From assembly GCA_026388185.1 (NCBI GenBank), contig JAPLKG010000011.1:186001-250000 (forward strand): DNA of 64,000 nucleotides, written 5' to 3'. Source of the stretch: Candidatus Eisenbacteria bacterium. Its GTDB lineage: Bacteria; Eisenbacteria; RBG-16-71-46; JAFGJU01. The notes beneath the pieces are model-generated. The model was not told the origin of the DNA. It saw only the letters and a program-made list of their open reading frames with translations, and made no database searches. Position numbers and translations under genes: made by a program. The number at the start of each line of letters is the position of its first letter. Position 1 is the first letter of the stretch. Below are positions 57,212-64,000 of the stretch, one piece after another.

Positions 57212-59335
57212 ATGAGTTCAGCAGCAAGAATCACAAATCATCCCATAATAGACGTCGTCGAGAGGCGGGAGATTCCGTTCACGTTTAACGGCACGAAACT
57301 CACCGCCAAGGAAGGCGAAGTCATATCCTCGGCGCTTTTCGCGAACGGCGTTCATGAATTCGGCCATCATCCCAGGGACGGGAGTCCCCAGGGAATATTC
57401 TGCGTGAACGGCCAGTGTTCTCAGTGCCTGGTCATCGCGGACGGCGTGCCTGTCAAGGCATGTATGACTCTCGTCCGGAAGGACATCGATGTGCGAAGCT
57501 GCGAGGGCCTGCCTTCGCTCCCCGAGTTCGATGAGCCCGTTTCTTTCGAGGAGGTTCCCCAGTTTGACACGGAAGTGCTCGTCATCGGCGCCGGCCCCGC
57601 AGGCCTCTGCGCAAGTATCGAGCTTGGGAAGCTTGGTCTGAACGTAATTCTCATCGACGACAAGCCGGCGCTCGGGGGAAAACTGACCCTTCAGACGCAT
57701 CAATTCTTCGGCTCCAGAACTGATTGTTTCGCTGGCACGAGAGGGATTGACATTGCAGAGCTCTTATCCAGACAATTGGCCGAGCTCTCCAACGTGGAGG
57801 TGTGGACTCAATCACTTGCCGTCGGAGTGTTCCTGGACAGAAAGGTCGGAGTCCTTCGTTCCGGGCGGTACGTTCTCGTCTCACCCAAGATTCTTCTTGT
57901 AGCGTGCGGGGCACGAGAGAAGAGCCTTGGTTTTGTCGGTTGTGACTTGCCCGGCGTGTACGGCGCGGGTGCATTTCAGACTCTCGCCAACAGGGACTTG
58001 GTGAGACCCGCAGAGAAGCTCTTTGTCGTGGGCGGTGGGAACGTCGGTCTGATAGGAAGCTATCATGCGCTTCAGGCCGGCATCAAGGTTGCCGGACTGT
58101 GCGAAGCCCTGCCGGAGTGTACCGGTTACAAGGTGCACCTCGACAAGATCAGAAGGCTTGGCGTGTCCGTTTTCACTTCCCACACCGTAGTCAGAGCAGA
58201 AGGAAAGGGCCGAGTGACCGGCGTCACAATCGCCCGGTGCGGCAAGGACTTTAAGCCCATCGCAGGCACTGAGAAATCCTTCAAAGTTGACACAATCCTC
58301 ATTGCCGTCGGTCTTTCCTCTGTAAACGAACTGTTTCTCCAGGCCAAAGAGTGCGGCATGGAGGTTTACGCGGCCGGAGATTCGGAGGAGATTGCCGAAG
58401 CGAGCGCAGCCATTTTCAGCGGGAAGCTCCTTGGCCGCAAGATTGCGCGTCGGCTCAACGTGGAATGCGACATTCCTCCTGAATGGGAAGGACTCGCCTG
58501 CGTGTTGCGCAGCAAGCCGGGCCCCGTGCACGAACCGGACGCGCCTCCGCCGGGCCTGTTGAGATTCCCCGTGATCAGATGCGTTCAGGAGATCCCGTGC
58601 AACCCCTGCACCAAAGTCTGCCCCAAGAAGGCGATATTCATTCCCGGTGATTCGCTCATGGGGAGACCTCAGTTCAGGCGGGCGTGCCTCGGCTGCGCGA
58701 GGTGCGTTGCAGGCTGCCCGGGTCTTGCCATCGTGATGGTGGAGCTTGATTACGACCCCGAAGGGAAAGTCGCCCTCCTCACCGTGCCCTTCGAATTCTC
58801 GGAGGAAGTGATTCCTGAAGGAAAGCAAGTCGAAACCGCGGATTTCGAGGGGAAGCGGTTGGGCCACGGAACCGTGGTGGCCGTGAAGAACAATCCCACG
58901 CAGAATAGGTGCAGGCTCGTCCTGCTCGAGGTTCCGTACGCGGATGCTCTATCGGTCGCCGGGATAAGAATTCAAGAAGAGGAATCTCCGATCCCGGGCG
59001 AAATCTGCGCGGACACGGGCAAGGTCGGCGCGTCTGCGAAAACGGCCTCCATTGAAGATGAAGACATCATTATCTGCCGCTGCGAAAGGGTCGGGAGGAA
59101 GGCGATCGTAGAGCAGCTCAGGGCCGGCGTGAGGGACATGAACCACCTCAAGGCCGTACTGAGGCCCGGGATGGGATCGTGTGGAGGGAAAACTTGCAGG
59201 GAACTTATCCTCGGGATTTGCAGGGAAGAAGGGATAAGGCTTTCTGAAGTGACGCCGTCGACGTATCGGCCCTTTGAAGCAGAGGTGCCGCTGGCTGCCT
59301 TCTGCGGATGCAAGAACGAGAAGAGCGGAGGCTGA
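57212..59335 (+). CDS. Multidomain FAD/2Fe-2S/4Fe-4S subunit, HcnAB/PDH-alpha-like
   Basis: 707 residues. N-terminal 2Fe-2S (Fer2_4) domain with FCVNGQCSQCLV (about 15-105); FAD motif VLVIGAGPAGLCASIELGKL near 124; NAD-type loop VVGGGNVGLIGSYHALQAG; then CVQEIPCNPCTKVCPKK and CLGCARCVAGCPG clusters; C-terminal BFD-like 2Fe-2S motif with CRCERVGR and GMGSCGGKTC. This order joins HcnA, HcnB and ferredoxin modules in one chain, as in alpha subunits of dye-linked L-proline or opine dehydrogenases. Next gene is the catalytic subunit. Confidence 0.87.
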   Translation: MSSAARITNHPIIDVVERREIPFTFNGTKLTAKEGEVISSALFANGVHEFGHHPRDGSPQGIFCVNGQCSQCLVIADGVPVKACMTLVRKDIDVRSCEGLPSLPEFDEPVSFEEVPQFDTEVLVIGAGPAGLCASIELGKLGLNVILIDDKPALGGKLTLQTHQFFGSRTDCFAGTRGIDIAELLSRQLAELSNVEVWTQSLAVGVFLDRKVGVLRSGRYVLVSPKILLVACGAREKSLGFVGCDLPGVYGAGAFQTLANRDLVRPAEKLFVVGGGNVGLIGSYHALQAGIKVAGLCEALPECTGYKVHLDKIRRLGVSVFTSHTVVRAEGKGRVTGVTIARCGKDFKPIAGTEKSFKVDTILIAVGLSSVNELFLQAKECGMEVYAAGDSEEIAEASAAIFSGKLLGRKIARRLNVECDIPPEWEGLACVLRSKPGPVHEPDAPPPGLLRFPVIRCVQEIPCNPCTKVCPKKAIFIPGDSLMGRPQFRRACLGCARCVAGCPGLAIVMVELDYDPEGKVALLTVPFEFSEEVIPEGKQVETADFEGKRLGHGTVVAVKNNPTQNRCRLVLLEVPYADALSVAGIRIQEEESPIPGEICADTGKVGASAKTASIEDEDIIICRCERVGRKAIVEQLRAGVRDMNHLKAVLRPGMGSCGGKTCRELILGICREEGIRLSEVTPSTYRPFEAEVPLAAFCGCKNEKSGG

Positions 59336-59375
59336 GACTGCCGAGAGAAGCGAGAGAGCCAGGGGAACTAGCTTA

Positions 59376-60539
59376 GTGGAGAATTACGATGTCATAGTGG
59401 CCGGCGCAGGTAGCGTCGGACTTCCTAGCGCCTGCTATCTGGCAGACAAGGGACTCAGCGTCTGCGTGATAGAGAAGGAGCCTTCGGTCGGCCAGGGTCA
59501 GAACAAGGCCGCCATAGGAGGCGCGAGGGCGACGCATTCTGACCCTGCCAAGATAAGGCTCTGCCAGGAGAGTCTCAAGGTTTTCTCTTCGTGGAAAGAT
59601 GATCGCGGGGAGGACGTAGGGTGGAAGAAGGGGGGTTATTGCTTTCCCGTTTACCGAGAGTCCGAAGAGAAGACACTCAAGGGGATTCTGCCCGTCCAGA
59701 AGAAATTCGATCTCAACATCGACTGGGTCGACCCCGCGACGATAAAGAGGCTCATTCCCGGCGTGAATCCGAATGAACTCAGGGGAGGAACCTATTCGCC
59801 CGACGACGGCCAGGTCTCTCCTCTGCTTGTGGCGAGCTCCTATTACAGGCTCTGCGTATCGAAAGGCGTGAAGTTCGCGTTTCAGGAGGAAATCGTAGAG
59901 GTCACGCAGAGTCGAGGAAAGATAAAGGCGATTCGCACAAACATGAACGACTATTCTTCGGGAATTCTCCTAAACGCAGCGGGCGCCCGTGCGAGGGAGT
60001 TGGGCAAATTGTGCGGCCAGGACATTCCGGTTGTCCCCGACAGTCACGAAGGTGGAATCTCGGCTCCCGTTCAGATGTTCCTCGAACCCCTTGTTGTGGA
60101 CATGAGGCCCGGGTCCGACGGGAAGAGCTCGAACTTCTATTTCGGCCAGACCTCCGAGGGGCAGATCATTTTTTGCTACACCCCCGCTGATCCGTTCGTC
60201 GGCGGGGAAAGAAGAAGCCTTTCCGAGTTCATGCCCAGCGTGGGTAGGAGGCTTGTGGAGTTGATGCCGAGGCTCAGAAACCTACTCGTTCGAAGGTGCT
60301 GGAGAGGTCTTTACCCGATGACTCCCGACGGCAATCCCATAATCGGCAAGGTTGCAGAGCCCGAAGGTCTGTTCTTGGCCGTCGGCGCGTGCGGACAGGG
60401 ATTGATGATGGGGCCGGGTGTCGGGAGGAACATCGCCGAGCTTATCTCCACCGGTCGGCCTCTGATGGAGGAAGAGATTTTCGAACGGATGAGCGTTCAT
60501 CGGGATTTCTCAGCGGCGAAAGCTGAAGCGCTGCGTTAG
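59376..60539 (+). CDS. DAO-type FAD amine/amino-acid dehydrogenase (HcnC-like)
   Basis: 387 residues, catalytic subunit of the trio. FAD motif VIVAGAGSVGLPSACYLADKG at about residues 6-26, IGGARATHSDPAKIRLCQES, TYSPDDGQVSPLLVASSYY, a GLYPMTPDGNPIIG motif and ACGQGLMMGPGVGRNIAEL end, as in sarcosine/proline dehydrogenases and HcnC. GTG at 59376 follows AGGGGAA. Family substrates include glycine (HCN synthase), D-amino acids, L-proline and sarcosine; the specific substrate is open. Confidence 0.88.
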   Translation: MENYDVIVAGAGSVGLPSACYLADKGLSVCVIEKEPSVGQGQNKAAIGGARATHSDPAKIRLCQESLKVFSSWKDDRGEDVGWKKGGYCFPVYRESEEKTLKGILPVQKKFDLNIDWVDPATIKRLIPGVNPNELRGGTYSPDDGQVSPLLVASSYYRLCVSKGVKFAFQEEIVEVTQSRGKIKAIRTNMNDYSSGILLNAAGARARELGKLCGQDIPVVPDSHEGGISAPVQMFLEPLVVDMRPGSDGKSSNFYFGQTSEGQIIFCYTPADPFVGGERRSLSEFMPSVGRRLVELMPRLRNLLVRRCWRGLYPMTPDGNPIIGKVAEPEGLFLAVGACGQGLMMGPGVGRNIAELISTGRPLMEEEIFERMSVHRDFSAAKAEALR

Positions 60540-60570
60540 CACTCGGCATGCCCTCACGGGGAAAAGTCTG

Positions 60571-62337
60571 TCAACGTGCCTTCAACACGACCAGTGTGAG
60601 GTCGTCGTTCTGTTTTGCGGCTCCTCTGAACGAGGCGACCTCATCGATTATGCGCTGCATCACTGCTTCCGCGGGCGCGTCGATTGAAGAAAGCAGTAGC
60701 CTTTCGAGCCGCTCCTGCCCGAATTGTTCGCGCGAGACATTCATTGCGTCGATCACGCCGTCGGTGTAGAGGACCAGTAGGTCGCCGCTCGAGAGGCCCA
60801 CGGGTCTCTCCTCGTAACTTGTGCCGGGGATGACACCCAAGACCGGTCCTCCTTCGGTGAGGAGCTCCATCCGGCCGTCTTTTCTTATGAGAATGGGCGG
60901 GTAGTGGCCGGCGTTTGAAAATGTGAGTACCTTGTTCTTCGTGTCAAGGACACCGTAGAAAGCAGTGACGAAAGCCCCGCTCTCGACGCTTTCGCAGAGA
61001 AGGGCGTTGACCTTGGCCAGGATTGTCCTTATGGCGTAGTTGTTTCTTATCTCCGCCCTGAGGCTCGCTCTGTAACTCGCCATTATCAGTGAGGCGGGGA
61101 TGCCCTTTCCCGACACGTCGGCGATTGCGATGCCGATTTGATGTTTCACTATGTTTATGAAATCGTAATAATCACCCCCGACTTCCTCGTACGAAATGTT
61201 TGTTCCGCACACTTCGAAGTCCGTGAGCGCGGGGCACGAGGAGGGGAGAAAGCTCGTCTGGATTTGGCGGGCAATCTTGAGTTCGTCCTCGATCCAGCGC
61301 CTTTTCTCCAGTTCGTCGTGGAGTCTGGTGCGTTCTATCAAGATTCCCACCTGGTTTGCGAAGGCCGTCAGCAACTCCAGGTGGTCCTCCGTGTACGCGT
61401 TGTGCTTGTCGCTCTCCACGTTGAAGGCGCCAATCACGGCGTCTCCGGCGGTCAGCGGAACGACCATTTCTGAATTGGTCGCGGACCTCACCTGATAGTA
61501 CCTCGGATCGTTCTGCGTCTCGGGAACGATCAGACCACGACCGGTCTTCACGGCCCATCCGACGAGACCCTCGCCGACCTTCAACTTGATCTTTTCCTCG
61601 ACCCCCGGGTCGTAGCCTTTCGTAGTTATGGCTCGTATTTCCATCGTGTCGGAACGAATCAAGTAGATTCCGGCGGCCTCATATCGAAGCACCATGTGCA
61701 GCGCCTCCAGCACGGAGTTGAGGACGGCCTGAACGTCAAATGAAGACCCCACGGCCCTGCCGACTTCATATAGCATCTCCCACTCTAGCACGCTCTTTCT
61801 GAGCTCGTTCTTGTTGCTGGAAAGCCTCAGGGCCAGGGAAATCGGTGCGGCCATTGCCGCGGCAAGCGAGAGGTCTCTGTTGGAAAATTCCTCGCCGGCT
61901 CGCTTATCGAACGCACATATCACGCCGAAGCCACCTTCTTCGCCCAAGAGCGGCACGCAGAGGCTCGAGTTCAGACTGGTTTTGAGAAAGTCCTTGAGCC
62001 GCTGATCGAGCCTTCCCTCGACAACCTCTTTGCGTCCCATCGTGGGGACTCCGGAGTGAATCAGAGAAGCGATAAAGGGCTCTTCGACCGGCAATTTGAT
62101 GTTCGAGAATGCCGTGTCGTGGGAAGGACGATTGACGAACCCGGAGAGCGAGGTGTTCAGCCTGTTGAAGAGAAAAAGAGCCGACCTCTCCGCAGAGAGA
62201 GCGGTGGCCAAGTTAAGAAGGATAATCTCTACGAGCTGGTCAAAGGTGCCTGCACCGTTCAGCTCCTCAGTGAACCGGAGCGCAAACAAGCAATCCTCGT
62301 GTGCAACTTTTTCGACATCAATAGTATTCTCTCTCAC
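60571..62337 (-). CDS. GAF-GAF-SpoIIE serine phosphatase
   Basis: 588 residues: two GAF domains (about 20-165 and 185-340), a short coiled coil (LHDELEKRRWIEDELKIAR) and a PP2C-like SpoIIE/RsbU phosphatase (about 345-588: FEVCGTNISYEEVGGDYYDF, IGIAIADVSGKGIPASL, FSNAGHYPPILI, LLVLYTDGVIDAM, NDDLTLVV). Sensor-regulated phosphatase of the partner-switching type that controls anti-sigma antagonists. No anti-anti-sigma gene is adjacent. Convergent to the amine dehydrogenase gene, 31 bases apart. Confidence 0.92.
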   Translation of the reverse strand: MRENTIDVEKVAHEDCLFALRFTEELNGAGTFDQLVEIILLNLATALSAERSALFLFNRLNTSLSGFVNRPSHDTAFSNIKLPVEEPFIASLIHSGVPTMGRKEVVEGRLDQRLKDFLKTSLNSSLCVPLLGEEGGFGVICAFDKRAGEEFSNRDLSLAAAMAAPISLALRLSSNKNELRKSVLEWEMLYEVGRAVGSSFDVQAVLNSVLEALHMVLRYEAAGIYLIRSDTMEIRAITTKGYDPGVEEKIKLKVGEGLVGWAVKTGRGLIVPETQNDPRYYQVRSATNSEMVVPLTAGDAVIGAFNVESDKHNAYTEDHLELLTAFANQVGILIERTRLHDELEKRRWIEDELKIARQIQTSFLPSSCPALTDFEVCGTNISYEEVGGDYYDFINIVKHQIGIAIADVSGKGIPASLIMASYRASLRAEIRNNYAIRTILAKVNALLCESVESGAFVTAFYGVLDTKNKVLTFSNAGHYPPILIRKDGRMELLTEGGPVLGVIPGTSYEERPVGLSSGDLLVLYTDGVIDAMNVSREQFGQERLERLLLSSIDAPAEAVMQRIIDEVASFRGAAKQNDDLTLVVLKAR

Positions 62338-62369
62338 GCTTTGTCACTCCTATCTTGCCATGCTCTTCA

Positions 62370-62410
62370 GGCCGTTCCACGCGGCACCGGGCAAGACGCC
62401 CGGAACGGCC
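62370..62410. repeat. Nested inverted repeat
   Basis: GGCCGTTCC (62370-62378) pairs with GGAACGGCC (62402-62410), enclosing GGGC (62389-62392) with GCCC (62398-62401). A strong hairpin just upstream of the phosphatase gene on the minus strand, possibly in its leader. Region 62338-63190 holds no convincing gene. Confidence 0.5.
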
Positions 62411-62599
62411 GTGATGAACGCAACCCGAGGAGCCATGCAAGCGACACAGCCAATGTATCATCGCGCGCCGTCGAAGTCAAATGCAACGCGCCGGCAGGGG
62501 CTTCCTGCGCCGGCGAGAAAATCAGACGAAGCACTCTCGGCGGAAAGAGGCGTGGATGGTGGTGGAGTGAGGAGTCACGGAAGTATCGACCGTTTTCTC

Positions 62600-62628
62600 T
62601 TGACAAATAGGAGCGGATGCGGAATAAT
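62600..62628 (+). promoter_or_regulatory. Sigma-70-type promoter without clear gene
   Basis: TTGACA at 62600-62605 and AATAAT at 62623-62628, 17-base spacer. Downstream lies only a 39-codon frame (start 62629 or 62635, MNRKYRVRLAWVF) without ribosome site. May drive a small RNA, or an alternative start for the adenine deaminase transcript. Confidence 0.5.
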
Positions 62629-62976
62629 GAACATGAACAGAAAATATAGGGTCCGTCTTGCCTGGGTTTTCCGGGCGGGCGTCGCGGAAGTGTCAGCCTC
62701 TCCCGTCAGCAGCCCTCGGGTCCGGGAGATAAGCTGCCAAAAATAACAGACCTACCAAACAATCCGCATCTTGCCTGTCAGCACGGCAGCAGTGCTGGCG
62801 CGGAAGCGACGCCTCCCCTGAAGACCCATTTGCTTTTGGTGCGACTTTTCCCGCCCAGGCCGTACATTGAACTCACTCTCTGGCTTCGCTCGCGTCTGGC
62901 GATGTCCCATCGTGCCGGCCTTTTCTAGAATTTCCTCACTGTCGCCGTCCTGGCGCCTTGCCGCCGACCTTTTGGT

Positions 62977-63006
62977 TTGACATTTCTTCGTGTTCCTCGC
63001 TATATT
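62977..63006 (+). promoter_or_regulatory. Promoter of adenine deaminase gene
   Basis: TTGACA at 62977-62982 and TATATT at 63001-63006, 18-base spacer. Transcription would start near 63013, giving a leader of about 178 bases before the GTG at 63191, long enough to hold structure, though no known riboswitch motif was recognised. Confidence 0.6.
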
Positions 63007-63190
63007 TCTAGCATCCGGAACGGGACGGCACTCCTGATCAAGAGGTGTCGCACGTGCCGAGGTTAGTGCATTCGGAGCTTTGTGCATTTCGAGGTTCGGG
63101 CATCGAAGGCTCTGTGGAGACTGGACGCCGGACGTGTTGGGTTCGGTGCGGTTTGTCTCGCCGGGCTCACTTCAACCAAGGAGCTAGCAA

Positions 63191-64000
63191 GTGGGAATTG
63201 AAGAACTCATAGCGGTAGCGGCGGGGGAGAGGGACGCGGATCTCGTACTGAAGAACGGCATGGTGGTGAATGTGTTCAGCGGGGAGATCTACAAAGCCGA
63301 CGTAAGCATTCAGGGCAAGAAAATAGCTGGCGTGGGATCGTATTCGGGCAGGAACTCCATAAACGTGGAGGGAAAGTACGTCTGTCCCGGTTTGATTGAC
63401 GGGCACGTTCACATCGAAAGCTCGATGGTTTCGGTCCCTGAGTTTGCCAGAGTCGTGGTGCCTCTGGGCACGACCACGGTGGTTGTCGATCCGCATGAGA
63501 TTGCCAACGTAATGGGATCCGAAGGAATTCTCTTCACCCTCAAGGCCAGTAAGTATAACCCATTAAATGTGTTTGTGATGCTTCCTTCATGTGTTCCTTC
63601 AACCGATCTGGAGACCGCCGGTGCGGAGCTGAAGGCGGTTGATTTGTTCCCGTTTCTCTCTCATAAGTGGGTTCTCGGTCTTGGCGAAATGATGAACTAC
63701 CACGGTGTAATCACTAGGGACGAAGACGTGATGGACATGATAAAGATCGCGAGCGGGAAGCGGATCGATGGCCATGCACCAGGTGTGACGGGTTGCAGAT
63801 TGAACGCATACGCCGCCGGCGGCATACAGTCTGACCACGAGTCCGTCAGCGTGGAGGAGGCAAGGGAGAAGCTGAGGGTAGGCTTTCACATCATGCTGCG
63901 CGAAGGTTCTGCAAGTAAGAACCTCCTCGACCTTCTTCCCTTGGTGAGCGAGCGAAACGCAGACAGGTTTATTTTTGTGACTGACGACAAGCATCCCGGG
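63191..64000 (+). CDS. ade: Adenine deaminase, 3' end outside window
   Basis: First 270 codons of an AdeC-type adenine deaminase (adenine to hypoxanthine, purine salvage), running off the right edge. GTG at 63191 after AAGGAG. Family motifs: ADLVLKNGMVVNVFSGEI, metal-binding GLIDGHVHIESSMVS, VDPHEIANVMG, SHKWVLGLGEMMNY and DGHAPGVTG, DHESV. Amidohydrolase superfamily with binuclear metal. The active-site end is missing only because of the window edge. Confidence 0.95.
   Translation, partial: MGIEELIAVAAGERDADLVLKNGMVVNVFSGEIYKADVSIQGKKIAGVGSYSGRNSINVEGKYVCPGLIDGHVHIESSMVSVPEFARVVVPLGTTTVVVDPHEIANVMGSEGILFTLKASKYNPLNVFVMLPSCVPSTDLETAGAELKAVDLFPFLSHKWVLGLGEMMNYHGVITRDEDVMDMIKIASGKRIDGHAPGVTGCRLNAYAAGGIQSDHESVSVEEAREKLRVGFHIMLREGSASKNLLDLLPLVSERNADRFIFVTDDKHPG

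Noticed and set aside
62752-63087. 111-codon minus-strand frame before adenine deaminase
   Set aside because: Arg/Lys-rich without motif, lacks start signals and overlaps the proposed promoter region.
63013-63190. Known riboswitch (purine, TPP, glycine) in the ade leader
   Set aside because: No conserved core of these classes could be found by eye; only the length is suggestive.

Overview
The window looks like a chromosomal piece of an uncultured, GC-rich diderm (Gram-negative-type) bacterium. The support is a periplasmic foldase, several outer-membrane beta-barrel proteins, an OmpA-type protein, lipoproteins with lipobox signals and a type IV pilus minor-pilin/PilY1 operon. These are mixed with genes of mosaic taxonomic flavour: a LytR_C-domain protein, DUF4321, a mitochondrial-type citrate synthase and a DUF134/NifX-like pair. 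The mix would suit an FCB-group or related candidate phylum, but the sequence alone does not fix the lineage. No rRNA, CRISPR array, plasmid or phage module was seen.

Layout. 1-19.7 kb is mostly housekeeping: panC (first base just outside the window), a one-domain GlmU-like uridylyltransferase, HIT protein, LytR_C protein, DUF4321, tatA, a PpiD-like foldase, two tandem CNNM/CorC proteins, an 18-residue lysine-rich peptide gene, a divergent uvrA, galE, yjbQ, rarA, a radical SAM enzyme and dnaE. A tRNA-Glu(UUC) gene at 19.85 kb marks the start of an accessory region (about 20-41 kb). That region holds a full Ser/Thr kinase-TPR gene, an upstream copy that has lost its kinase domain but kept its promoter, a third tiny kinase scar, two copies of an lmo0937-type leader/gene, an integrase tail, an AAA/DUF4143 ATPase, envelope proteins (beta-barrels, DUF4197, DUF748, M48 protease, a caspase-like lipoprotein, an FN3-DUF3494 lipoprotein, a PKD-OmpA protein), an RNase II-family 3' fragment and a Mg2+ P-type ATPase.

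39.8-45.9 kb (minus strand) is a minor-pilin operon (fimT-pilV-pilW-pilX-pilY1) running into two further envelope genes. 46.7-49.4 kb is a probable stress operon: ECF sigma factor, zinc-finger anti-sigma, Spy/CpxP-like periplasmic protein and a CBM9-like lipoprotein; the last two share Gly/Pro-rich tails. 49.8-52.5 kb holds citrate synthase, then DUF134 regulator and NifX-like protein behind a textbook promoter overlapped by a 20-bp palindrome, then a cupin. 52.6-54.6 kb holds a nucleotidyltransferase with a small partner and a SEC-C protein broken by a frameshift. 55.1-60.5 kb is a three-gene flavin/iron-sulfur dehydrogenase cluster resembling HcnABC or dye-linked proline dehydrogenase complexes. 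It is followed by a GAF-GAF-SpoIIE phosphatase and, at the right edge, the 5' part of an adenine deaminase gene.

The most interesting signals are the decayed kinase-TPR family with its shared promoters and junctions, the sigma/anti-sigma/Spy/CBM9 operon, the amine-dehydrogenase-like trio, the caspase-like lipoprotein, and the palindromic operator of the DUF134 pair.
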